From Actinomadura barringtoniae (GTDB lineage Bacteria > Actinomycetota > Actinomycetes > Streptosporangiales > Streptosporangiaceae): a stretch of 64,000 bases of DNA. This document shows, one piece after another, positions 17,848-26,105 of the stretch. Numbering within the stretch: the first letter of the stretch is position 1; each line of letters begins with the position of its first letter. The notes under the pieces were generated by a model. The model was given only the letters and a program-made list of their open reading frames with translations, made no database searches and was not told where the DNA came from. A program made the translations under genes and the position numbers. The stretch lies in NCBI RefSeq assembly GCF_017573505.1, contig NZ_JAGEOJ010000022.1:1-64000 (forward strand), written 5' to 3'.

Positions 17848-20082
17848 ATGGCCTGGCAGCTCCACTACACCTCCGCGCGGCGGGGTCCGACCGGACGAGC
17901 CGGGTTCCAGTTCGTCGCCGAGACCCCCGGGCTGCCCGACGGCCTGCGGGCGGGCGTCACGCCGTTCCTGTCGTACCGGCCGCCGCCCGGCGCGCCGCTC
18001 AGCCCGGACGAGGGTGAGCTGCGCGACTTCCCGCTGGCGTTCCTGTACGACCGCGCCGACGGCCGCACCGAGGGCGGCGCCGAAGGCCGTCCGATGCTCC
18101 TGCAGAGCCGCTACCTGGGACGCGACTACTCCGGCCGCTACGGCAACTTCTTCACGCACGCGGTCGTGGCCGACCCGGACGAGCTAGAGGGCCTGCGCCC
18201 CATCGAGCTGTGGCGCGCGCCGATCTGGGCAGCCGCGCCCGCCGAGAGCGAAGAGCTGCCCGAGCTGGACGACCTGCCGCCCGGCGCCGCGTTCGATCCC
18301 GAGATGCTCGCCGAGTGGCTCGCGGGCGAGAACGCGTTCGGCGCGCTGGCCGGGCTGCTCGACTCGACCATCGGCGTGCTCGGCCGCGGGCACGGCCGGA
18401 TCGTGCTGGTCGGCGACGACGTGGAGCTGATCGCCCGCTGGATCGCCGTCGTGTCCTACTCGCTGCCGGTCGCGGCCGCGTCCCGGCTGACGTTCGTGAC
18501 CTACAGCGCCGATCCCGAGGGCGCCGCCCAGCGCCTGGTCGGCACGACCCCCGACGTGTGGGCGACCGCGCAGCGCCACGGCGGCGACGTCTTCTTCGTC
18601 GGCCGTCTCGCGGCGAAGACGGCCGAGGCGGGCCGGTTCGCCCGTACGGCCGCCGAGTGCTGGCGGACCATGGACTTCGCGGGGCTCGACGCGCTCGGCG
18701 AGCTCGCGCTGCTGGACTCCGGCGAGCCGCCCGCGCTGGAACGGGCGGCCGGGCTGCTGGCGCTGTGCCGTGGTGACGCGTCGGTGACGCCGGAGGAGGA
18801 AGAGGCGGTCGCGGCGCTGCTCACCCGGCACGGCACGGCGATCCCCGAGTCGATCTGGCACGACCTGGTGCGCGGCGTTCCGGCGATGGGCCTGGATCTG
18901 GCGCTCGCGGTGCACGGCTGGGCGCGCAAGGCCGGCGCGGCCGACGTCCTGCCGCGCCTCGCTCCGGCGATCTCCGCCGCGCTCACCGCCGCGCCCGGTC
19001 TGGCCGGGGCCGCGCGCGTGGCAGGGCGGGCGCACGACGCCGGTGCCGCCATCGACCCGGCCGAGGTCAGCGCGATCGCTGCGGAACGTACCGCGGCGGG
19101 CGCCGACGACCTGTCCGCCGCCCTCGACGGTGGCCCGGCACAGGTCCGCGAGGCCGTCCTGTCCGGAGTCCTCACCGGCCTGGCCGGGTCGGGCGAGGAC
19201 GCCCGCGAAGCCGTGCTCACCGACGACGCCTGCGACCTGCTCTACGCCGCCGGGCCGCGGCACCTGCACGTGATGCCCACGGTCGCGGTGCGCGTGCTCG
19301 TCTCGGTCGGGCGGCGCCGCCGGGCCGAACGGCCGGTCGTCACCGGGCACCTCCTCGACCTGAACGCCCCCGGCCTCGACGAGGCGTTCGATCAGATCTG
19401 GGCCGCGCCGACCGTCACCGAATGCGCCGAGCTCCTGGCCTCCCATCCGGACGCGATGACCGCGCATCGCGTTCTCGGCGTCCTGCCGTCGCGGGCGTTC
19501 ACCCGCCTGAGGCCCGAGTCGCTCACCGCCGAGGAGACGCTGCGGCTGGCCGACCAGGTCCGTACCGCCCTGCCCGACGGCCCCGCCGCCCGCGACGCCG
19601 CCGCCGTCAAAGCGCACGCTGAAGCGCTCAGCATCGAACGCCCCGAACGCGCCGCGCGGGCTCTCGGTTCGCTGGCTGCGGCGGGCGCGTCCCCACGCCT
19701 GACCGAACGGGCCTTCGAGAACGCCGCCGCCCGTCTCGCCGAACGTGACCCCCGGTTCCGCACGGCGCTCCTCGCCTCCGCCACCGAGGCCATCCGCGCC
19801 GAAGTGGGCGAGCAGTGGCGCGCGAGGCTGTCCGACCGCGCCCGCGCGGGACGTTCACCGCTCCGGCAGGCCGAGACCGCCCAGCGCAACGAGCTCGTCG
19901 AGGTCGTGCTGCGCCTGCGCCGCCGCGGCATCACCGAACCCGGCCTCGAGGCGTGGGCGCGCCGGGCCGCCACCCGCTGGATCGCCTCGCGCCAGCTGGA
20001 GTCCTACTTCTCCGGCGACCGCGAGATGCGCGCCGAGCTGAAGCGCCTCATCGCCGAGGCTCGCTCCGGGCCGGGTGACTGA
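17848..20082 (+). CDS. GTPase-associated protein 1 (GAP1)-like
   Basis: A 744-residue protein that begins WQLHYTSARRG and GFQFVAETPGLP, then has RGHGRIVLVGDDVELIARWI (about 180) and a long helical C-terminal half. This start and order fit the Pfam GAP1 N2, M and C domains, which are found next to paired GTPases in actinobacteria (my recollection of the families). No catalytic motif is recognisable. It lies between the two GTPase genes with gaps of three and two bases, so it very probably binds or regulates them. ATG 17848 is unambiguous. Confidence 0.75.
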   Translation: MAWQLHYTSARRGPTGRAGFQFVAETPGLPDGLRAGVTPFLSYRPPPGAPLSPDEGELRDFPLAFLYDRADGRTEGGAEGRPMLLQSRYLGRDYSGRYGNFFTHAVVADPDELEGLRPIELWRAPIWAAAPAESEELPELDDLPPGAAFDPEMLAEWLAGENAFGALAGLLDSTIGVLGRGHGRIVLVGDDVELIARWIAVVSYSLPVAAASRLTFVTYSADPEGAAQRLVGTTPDVWATAQRHGGDVFFVGRLAAKTAEAGRFARTAAECWRTMDFAGLDALGELALLDSGEPPALERAAGLLALCRGDASVTPEEEEAVAALLTRHGTAIPESIWHDLVRGVPAMGLDLALAVHGWARKAGAADVLPRLAPAISAALTAAPGLAGAARVAGRAHDAGAAIDPAEVSAIAAERTAAGADDLSAALDGGPAQVREAVLSGVLTGLAGSGEDAREAVLTDDACDLLYAAGPRHLHVMPTVAVRVLVSVGRRRRAERPVVTGHLLDLNAPGLDEAFDQIWAAPTVTECAELLASHPDAMTAHRVLGVLPSRAFTRLRPESLTAEETLRLADQVRTALPDGPAARDAAAVKAHAEALSIERPERAARALGSLAAAGASPRLTERAFENAAARLAERDPRFRTALLASATEAIRAEVGEQWRARLSDRARAGRSPLRQAETAQRNELVEVVLRLRRRGITEPGLEAWARRAATRWIASRQLESYFSGDREMRAELKRLIAEARSGPGD

Positions 20083-20084
20083 CC

Positions 20085-21821
20085 GTGCAGATCGTTCTCA
20101 TCGTCCTGCTCGCCGCGCTGTGGCTCGGCACGATGTGGCTCGGCTTCGTCGTCGTCTTCCCGCTGCTCTTCCCGATCACGCTGACGGTCGCGGCCGTCGC
20201 CGCGGTCGGGCTCTACTACCTGCACGCCTGCCGCACCCTCGCGCCGTCCACGCTCAAGGGCCCCTCGCCCGTCGCCCCGCCCACCGACTCCTACCGCCAC
20301 TACCTGCTCTCGCAGGTCTGGCAGGACTGGTGGGTGATCGCCCGGACGGTGGTGCCGAAGGTCTGGCAGACCACCAAGTCCCTCCTGGTCCTCCTCACCC
20401 AGACGCTGCTCGGCGGGCTCTGGGGGTTCTTCGCGTTCCCGGTGTGGGCGGCGCTGTGCGCGGGCATCGTGGCGGCGGCGGTCCCGGCTGCCGTCCTCGG
20501 GCTGGTGATGACGGTGCTGTACGGCGTCGTCGCGTTCATCGGCCTCGCCGGCTGGCTGGCCTGCGTCCTGGTCCTGGCGGCCGTCGAGCGCGTCTTCATG
20601 GCCTACGGGCGGATCCTGCAGACCTGCCCGCACCCCTTCTGTTACGAGAAGGTCGGGCTGCCGGTGTACGAGTGCCCCGGCTGCGGCGCCCGCCACCACC
20701 GCCTCAGCCCCGGCCCGGCGGGTGCGTTCCGGCACGTGTGCCGCTGCGGGGCGCGCCTGCCCACGACCGTCCCGTTCGGCCGCTTCCGGCTCGCCGCCTA
20801 CTGCCCGCACTGCGGCGGCCGCCTGCCCGAACGCATCGGCCGCGTCCGCGTCGAGCCGCTGCCCTTCGTCGGCGGCCCGGCCGCCGGCAAGACGACGTTC
20901 ATGTTCCTGGGCATCCGCGCCCTGCACGCGCGCGCCCGCGCCGTGGACGGCCGCCTGGCCTTCGTCGAGCCGCGCCACGCGCAGGCCTACGCGGGCGCGA
21001 TCCGCGAGTTCCAGCGCGGCGGTCACCTCGCCAAGACCGGCCCCGAACTGCCCCTGGCCACCATGGTCGACGTCGAGCTGCCCGGCCGCGCGCGCCGCAT
21101 CCTCTACCTCTTCGACCCCGCCGGTGAGCACTACACCGGCGCCACCGAGGTCGAGTCCCTGCGCTACCTCGACCACGGCGAGGCGCTGCTCTTCATCGTC
21201 GACCCGTTCGCGCTCCCCCAGGTCAGGCGCGCCCTCACCGCCGAGGAACGCGGCCTGGTCGAACGGTCCGCCGCGTCCTCGGAAGAGGACCCGGCCGACA
21301 CCCTGCAGCGCGTCCTCAACGAGCTGCGTTCGCGCCCCGACCGCGGCAAGCAGCGCCGTATCGCCGTCGTGGTCACCAAGACCGACCTCCTGCGCCGCAC
21401 CGAGATCGGCCGTTCCCTCCAGAACGGCGCCACCCTGCGCCTCTGGCTGGACCAGGTCGGCCTCGGCAACACCGTCCGCACCCTCGACCAGGTCGCGGGC
21501 CAGGTCCAGTACCTCGGCTCCGGACTGGAGACCCACCCGGCCGACGTCGCCAAGCTCCTCGGCTGGGTCTCGGGCCTGCCCACCAACGGCCAGGTCAGGC
21601 CGGACGCCGAGATCGACGTCCAGGCCGACGAGGTTCCCGGCACCGCCCCGCTCCGTTCCCCCTGGCCCGTCCGCGGCCGCGACGGCTCCCGCGTCCCCCT
21701 CGGCTACCAGGTCGGCCGCTGGGCGGTCCTCGCCGGCCTGTCGATCCTGACCGTCGCCGCCATGACCGCCAGCGTGATCGTCGCGGTGACCCAGCTCCGC
21801 CTGCCGCCCTGGCCCTTCTGA
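20085..21821 (+). CDS. Membrane-anchored zinc-ribbon GTPase (second of the dyad)
   Basis: A 578-residue protein. About four hydrophobic segments lie in residues 2-165 and a single one near the C-terminus (about 545-570). Between them come zinc-ribbon cysteines (CPHPFC, CPGCG, CRC, CPHCGG, about 180-245) and a GTPase domain with G1 GGPAAGKTT (about 263), G3 DPAGE (about 344) and G4 TKTD (about 431). It is related in design to the soluble GTPase of 16582-17844 but fixed to the cytoplasmic membrane, with the nucleotide domain inside. The GTG start lies two bases after the GAP1 stop. It probably forms the membrane platform of the system. Confidence 0.82.
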   Translation: MQIVLIVLLAALWLGTMWLGFVVVFPLLFPITLTVAAVAAVGLYYLHACRTLAPSTLKGPSPVAPPTDSYRHYLLSQVWQDWWVIARTVVPKVWQTTKSLLVLLTQTLLGGLWGFFAFPVWAALCAGIVAAAVPAAVLGLVMTVLYGVVAFIGLAGWLACVLVLAAVERVFMAYGRILQTCPHPFCYEKVGLPVYECPGCGARHHRLSPGPAGAFRHVCRCGARLPTTVPFGRFRLAAYCPHCGGRLPERIGRVRVEPLPFVGGPAAGKTTFMFLGIRALHARARAVDGRLAFVEPRHAQAYAGAIREFQRGGHLAKTGPELPLATMVDVELPGRARRILYLFDPAGEHYTGATEVESLRYLDHGEALLFIVDPFALPQVRRALTAEERGLVERSAASSEEDPADTLQRVLNELRSRPDRGKQRRIAVVVTKTDLLRRTEIGRSLQNGATLRLWLDQVGLGNTVRTLDQVAGQVQYLGSGLETHPADVAKLLGWVSGLPTNGQVRPDAEIDVQADEVPGTAPLRSPWPVRGRDGSRVPLGYQVGRWAVLAGLSILTVAAMTASVIVAVTQLRLPPWPF

Positions 21822-21914
21822 TGCCGGATCGCGTGAACGCCGAACTCCGCACCGTGAAGCCGCGTCCCAACGCACAAGAGGGGTGAGACCCCGCCGGAAG
21901 ATTCGGGGGCAGCC

Positions 21915-22583
21915 ATGCCCGAGCAGGACCAGCAGAGCGCCGAGCAGGGGCAGGAGCAGCAAGGCGTCGGACAGCAGGGCATAGAGCAGCAGGCCCCGGT
22001 CCCGCCGCCGCCCGGCCAACCTGAGATGTCGGGCCGCACCATGATCCTCATCGCCGGGATCGCCAGCGTCGCCGCCGTCGGCGTCCTCGGGCTCAGCCTC
22101 CTGTTCGGCGGGTCCAGTGGCGGGTCCAACGGCACCACCGGCGACACCCCGCAGACCGAGGCCGTCTCGGTGACCACGCTCCCGACCGCCCCCGTAGCCG
22201 TCCCCAAGGTCGTCGGCCTCAGCTCCAACGCCGCCATCAACCACCTGGCCGCCCAGCGCATCCCTTTGGGCGCGGTCATCCGGGTCCCGTCCTACCGTTC
22301 GGCGGGCACGGTCGTGCGCAGTTACCCGACCGGCGGCTCCAACGTGGCCCCCGGCAACCCGGTCACGCTCTACGTCTCGGCGGGCCAGGGCGGCTCGGTC
22401 ACCGGCAGCCAGGTCACGATCCCCTACTTCATCGGCCTGAACGAGCAGCAGGCCCGCAGCACCGCCGCGAGCATGGGCCTGGACGTGTCCGTCACCGGCA
22501 GCGGAGCCACGGTCGGCGGCCAGCAGCCCGCCCCGGGAAGCATGCAGCCCCGGGGCAGCTCGGTGACCCTCACCCTCCACTGA
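21915..22583 (+). CDS. Single-pass membrane protein with two PASTA domains
   Basis: A 222-residue protein. A glutamine-rich cytoplasmic N-terminus (QQGVGQQGIEQQ) and a PPPPGQP turn are followed by one membrane segment (about 41-65). An outside part then carries two PASTA-like repeats (VPKVVGLSSNAAINHLAAQ and IPYFIGLNEQQARSTAASMG, each ending in a VTLYVS/VTLTLH strand). PASTA domains bind peptidoglycan fragments or beta-lactams and usually sit on Ser/Thr kinases; here there is no kinase domain. As last gene of the cluster it could pass an envelope signal to the membrane GTPase. ATG 21915 follows GGGGGCAGCC at acceptable spacing. Confidence 0.82.
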   Translation: MPEQDQQSAEQGQEQQGVGQQGIEQQAPVPPPPGQPEMSGRTMILIAGIASVAAVGVLGLSLLFGGSSGGSNGTTGDTPQTEAVSVTTLPTAPVAVPKVVGLSSNAAINHLAAQRIPLGAVIRVPSYRSAGTVVRSYPTGGSNVAPGNPVTLYVSAGQGGSVTGSQVTIPYFIGLNEQQARSTAASMGLDVSVTGSGATVGGQQPAPGSMQPRGSSVTLTLH

Positions 22584-22683
22584 GCGCGTGTGTGATCAAA
22601 GACACCGCTGAGGTGGGCAGATAACGCTGCGTCATCTCGTTGCATGTCCGGGAGACCCGATTCCGGCGAGCAGAGAGGTGACG

Positions 22684-23910
22684 ATGACGACGAGCGAGCG
22701 CGCCGCCGTCCCCGTGCACGCCTCGGCCGCTCGCCCGCCGGATCGGCGGCTCCGGCTGATCTTCATTCTGGGCGCGCTGAGCGCCATCGCGCCGCTGTCG
22801 ATCGACATGTACCTGCCGGCGTTGCCGCAGGTGTCCAGGGACCTGTCGACGGGCGCCGTGCAGGCGCAGCTGACGCTGACGGCGTGCGTGGTCGGGCTGG
22901 CGGTGGGCCAGATCGTGGCCGGGCCGCTGAGCGACCGGTGGGGGCGGCGCAGGCCGCTGCTGATCGGGCTGGGCGTGTACGCGGTGGCCTCGCTGCTGTG
23001 CGTCTTCGCGCCGACCGTCGAGACGTTCATCGGGCTGCGGCTCGTCCAGGGCGCGGCGGGGGCCGCGGGGATCGTGATCGCGCGGGCGGTGGTGCGCGAC
23101 CTGTACGACGGGGTCGAGGCGGCCAAGTTCTTCTCGATGCTGATGCTGGTGAACGGCCTGGCGCCGATCCTGGCGCCGGTGCTGGGCGGGCAGTTGCTGC
23201 GGTTCACGCCGTGGCCCGGTGTCTTCGCGGCGCTGTCGGGGATCGGTGTGCTGATGTTCCTGGCGTCGCTGCTGGGGCTGCGCGAGACGCTGCCGGTGGA
23301 ACGCCGGGAGACCGGGGGGATGCGGGCGACGCTGTCGACGTTCCGCGCGCTGCTGGTCGATCGCTCGTTCGTGGCGCCCGCGTTGGCGGGCGGGCTGGGG
23401 TTCGCGGCGATGTTCACCTACATCAGCGGCAGCCCGTTCGTGCTCCAGGACCTCTATGGGCTCTCGCCGCAGGCGTTCAGCATCGTCTTCGGGATCAACG
23501 CGCTGGGGATCGTGCTGGTAGGGCAGGTCAGCGGGTGGCTGGCGGGGCGGGTGTCGCTCGATCGGCTGCTGGCGGCGGGGCTCGTGATCGTCGCGGTCGG
23601 GGGTGTGGGGCTCCTGGTCGCCGTGATCACCGGGGTGGGGCTGGTGGGCGTGCTGCCCGCGCTGTTCCTGGTGGTGTCGGGTCAGGGGCTCGTGCTGCCG
23701 AACTCGACCGCGCTGGCGCTGTCGGGCCGCCCGCCGAACGTGGCGGGGAGCGCTTCGGCGCTTCTGGGCCTGGGGCAGTTCGCCATCGGGGGCGCCACCG
23801 CGCCGCTCGCCGGGATCGCCGGGTCGGGCACCGCGCTGCCGATGGCGCTCACGATCGCGGTCACCGCGCTGGGCGCGGCGGCGGTCGCGCGGGTTGCGTC
23901 ACAGAACTAA
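22684..23910 (+). CDS. Bcr/CflA-type multidrug MFS transporter
   Basis: A 408-residue protein with 12 predicted membrane segments. The motif DMYLPALPQVSRDL in the first loop and the D-R-W-G-R-R-R motif A (LSDRWGRRRPLLIG) between helices 2 and 3 are typical of the Bcr/CflA drug-H+ antiporter group, which exports antibiotics such as bicyclomycin-type or chloramphenicol-type compounds. ATG 22684 is preferred over GTG 22678 because GAGAGG ends seven bases before it. It follows the GTPase cluster after a 100-base gap and is probably independent of it. The substrate is unknown. Confidence 0.88.
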   Translation: MTTSERAAVPVHASAARPPDRRLRLIFILGALSAIAPLSIDMYLPALPQVSRDLSTGAVQAQLTLTACVVGLAVGQIVAGPLSDRWGRRRPLLIGLGVYAVASLLCVFAPTVETFIGLRLVQGAAGAAGIVIARAVVRDLYDGVEAAKFFSMLMLVNGLAPILAPVLGGQLLRFTPWPGVFAALSGIGVLMFLASLLGLRETLPVERRETGGMRATLSTFRALLVDRSFVAPALAGGLGFAAMFTYISGSPFVLQDLYGLSPQAFSIVFGINALGIVLVGQVSGWLAGRVSLDRLLAAGLVIVAVGGVGLLVAVITGVGLVGVLPALFLVVSGQGLVLPNSTALALSGRPPNVAGSASALLGLGQFAIGGATAPLAGIAGSGTALPMALTIAVTALGAAAVARVASQN

Positions 23911-23929
23911 CCCGCCGTACGGTCGAGTG

Positions 23930-24835
23930 GTGATCGTGCGCATCGGCTACATGCCTCCGGCCGCCACCCCTGACCCCGAGAACCTGACCGCACTCGTGCA
24001 GGGCCTGGAGCGGGAGGGCTTCGACTCCCTGTGGGTCTCCGAACGGGCCACCGGGCCGTCCGGGGATCCCGTTTCGACGCTCGCGTTCACCGCGGCGGCG
24101 ACCAAGCGGATCAAGCTGGGCATGGCCGTCATGGCGCTGCCCGGCCGCCAGCCCGCCCTGGTGGCCAAGGAGATGGCGTCCCTGGATCGGCTGTCGGGCG
24201 GACGCCTGCTCCCGGCGTTCGGGCTGGGCATCCGCAATGTGGGCGAGCAGCAGGCGTTCGGCGTGGAGCGCACCCAGCGCGCGGCGATGCTGAACGAGGC
24301 GCTGCCCCTCCTGCGCCGGTTCTGGGCGGAGGACGAGGTCAGCCACGACGGCACGTTCTACCACTACGACAAGCTGCGCATCCTTCCCAAGCCAGCCAAG
24401 GGCGGCTTCGACGTCTGGCTGGGCGGCGCCTCCGACGCCGAACTGCGCCGCACCGGTCGCCTGTCGGACGGCTGGTTGGCCTCCTTCGTCGCGCCCGCGG
24501 AGGGCGAACGGGGCCGGGAGATCATCCAGCGGGCCGCCGCCGAGGCCGGCCGGGAGATCGAGGACGAGCACTTCGGCGCCGTGGTCCTCTACCGCCGGGG
24601 GCCGCTCGGACCCGACGTCGAGGCGCGGTTCGCACGGGTGCGCCAGGTGCGCGGCGGCGAGGCCGGGCTGAACGAGGTGATCCCGGCTCTCGACGGTCTC
24701 GAGGCCCACCTGAAGCGGTTGGTCGAGGCGGGGCTGTCGAAGTTCGTGCTGGCCCCGATCGCGCCGCCGGACGACTGGGCGGCTGAGCTCGCCGACGTCC
24801 GCGACGCCGCGCTGAGCCTGCAGACCCGCAGATGA
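23930..24835 (+). CDS. LLM-class F420-dependent oxidoreductase
   Basis: A TIM-barrel oxidoreductase of the luciferase-like monooxygenase superfamily (about 301 residues). Marks are GYMPPAATPD at the start, GFDSLWVSERATGP, the F420/flavin pocket region LGMAVMALPGRQPALVAKE, and SGGRLLPAFGLGIRNVGE. Such actinobacterial proteins use reduced F420 to act on small organic molecules. Three GTG codons compete as start (23927, 23930, 23936); none has a strong ribosome binding site and 23930 is my choice. A short gap separates it from the aminotransferase gene, so they may share a transcript. Confidence 0.85.
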   Translation: MIVRIGYMPPAATPDPENLTALVQGLEREGFDSLWVSERATGPSGDPVSTLAFTAAATKRIKLGMAVMALPGRQPALVAKEMASLDRLSGGRLLPAFGLGIRNVGEQQAFGVERTQRAAMLNEALPLLRRFWAEDEVSHDGTFYHYDKLRILPKPAKGGFDVWLGGASDAELRRTGRLSDGWLASFVAPAEGERGREIIQRAAAEAGREIEDEHFGAVVLYRRGPLGPDVEARFARVRQVRGGEAGLNEVIPALDGLEAHLKRLVEAGLSKFVLAPIAPPDDWAAELADVRDAALSLQTRR

Positions 24836-24878
24836 CGGGCTCGTCGCGCCGTCAGGCACTTGTCGTACCGTAAGGCTC

Positions 24879-26009
24879 ATGTTCGACGATCTTGACCCCG
24901 AGGTGCTGCGCCGTGCCTCCGGAAAGAAGTGGCAGCAGCCCGCACCCGGCGTGCTGCCCGCCTGGGTGGCGGACATGGACTACCCCTCCGCGCCCCCGAT
25001 CCGTGCCGCGATCCAGGAACGTCTCGAACTGGGCCTCGGCTACCCGCACTGGGACGACGCACCCGACCTGAACCCGCTGCGCGAGGTCTTCACCGAGCGC
25101 ATGCGCCGCCAGGGCGTGGCCTTCGCCCCCGCCGACGTGCGCGTGTTCACCGAGCTGATCCAGGCCCTTCAGGTCGTCCTGCACCTGGGCACCGAGCCCG
25201 GCGACACCGTGGCGCTGCACACGCCCGCCTATCCCCCGTTCCTCGACACGATCAGCGCGATGGGCCGCCGCCTCCGGCCCATCCCGATGATCGACACCCC
25301 GGACGGCTGGACGTTCGACACCGAGCGCCTCGCCGCCGCGCCGCCCGCCGCGCTGATCCTGGTCAACCCGCACAACCCCACCGGGCGCGCGTTCACCCGG
25401 GACGAACTCGCCGGCCTCGCCGAGATCGCCGACCGGCACGGCGTCCTGGTCATCTCCGACGAGATCCACTCCGATCTCGCCTACGAGCCGCACCGGCACA
25501 TCCCGTTCGCCACGCTCCACGAGCGCACGGTCACGCTGACCTCCGCCAGCAAGGCCTTCAACCTGGCGGGCCTGCGCTGCTCGGTGGCCCACGTCGGCGA
25601 CGCCCGCATCCGGGAGGCGCTGGCCGCGATGCCGCCGCAGTTCTTCGGCGAGGTGAGCAGCCTCAGCGTGGTGGCCACGGTCGCCGCTTGGAAGGAGGGC
25701 GGCGCCTGGCTGGCCGAGGCCCGCGAGACGCTCGCGCGCAACCGCGACCTGGTGAAGGACTCGCTGCCGCCGGGCGTGCGCCACCACAGCCCGGAGGCCA
25801 CCTACCTGGCCTGGCTGGACTGCCGCGAACTCGGCCTGGGCGACGATCCCGCCGCGCATTTCCTGGCGGACGGCAAGATCATGCTCAGCAACGGGCCCGC
25901 CTTCGGTCCGGGCGGCGAGGGCTTCGCGCGCCTCAACTTCGCGACCAGCGGCCCGATCCTCACCGACGTCCTGCAGCGCCTGAACGACTCCGCGTCGCGC
26001 GCCACATGA
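24879..26009 (+). CDS. PLP-dependent aminotransferase/beta-lyase, MalY/PatB type
   Basis: A 376-residue fold-type I pyridoxal-phosphate enzyme. WVADMDYPSAPPI near the start is the hallmark of the MalY/PatB branch (cystathionine beta-lyase and related aminotransferases). The PLP lysine lies in SASKAFNLAGLR (about 227), with NPHNPTGR and SDEIHSDL (PLP Asp) before it. It probably cleaves C-S bonds of cystathionine-like compounds or transaminates. ATG 24879 stands 43 bases after the previous gene with no strong RBS. Cytoplasmic. Confidence 0.87.
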   Translation: MFDDLDPEVLRRASGKKWQQPAPGVLPAWVADMDYPSAPPIRAAIQERLELGLGYPHWDDAPDLNPLREVFTERMRRQGVAFAPADVRVFTELIQALQVVLHLGTEPGDTVALHTPAYPPFLDTISAMGRRLRPIPMIDTPDGWTFDTERLAAAPPAALILVNPHNPTGRAFTRDELAGLAEIADRHGVLVISDEIHSDLAYEPHRHIPFATLHERTVTLTSASKAFNLAGLRCSVAHVGDARIREALAAMPPQFFGEVSSLSVVATVAAWKEGGAWLAEARETLARNRDLVKDSLPPGVRHHSPEATYLAWLDCRELGLGDDPAAHFLADGKIMLSNGPAFGPGGEGFARLNFATSGPILTDVLQRLNDSASRAT

Positions 26010-26105
26010 CGCCGAGGCGGGGCGTGGCCGCCTGAGGCCAGTTACAGGCGGGAAAACCGTGCCACTATTAGCTGGCATCGTCTCCCGCCCCCAGGAGTGA
26101 CCGCT

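Noticed and set aside
20004..22580. 858-codon reverse frame opposite the membrane GTPase and PASTA genes
   Set aside because: Same reason: antisense to genes with clear domains, with no recognisable domain of its own.
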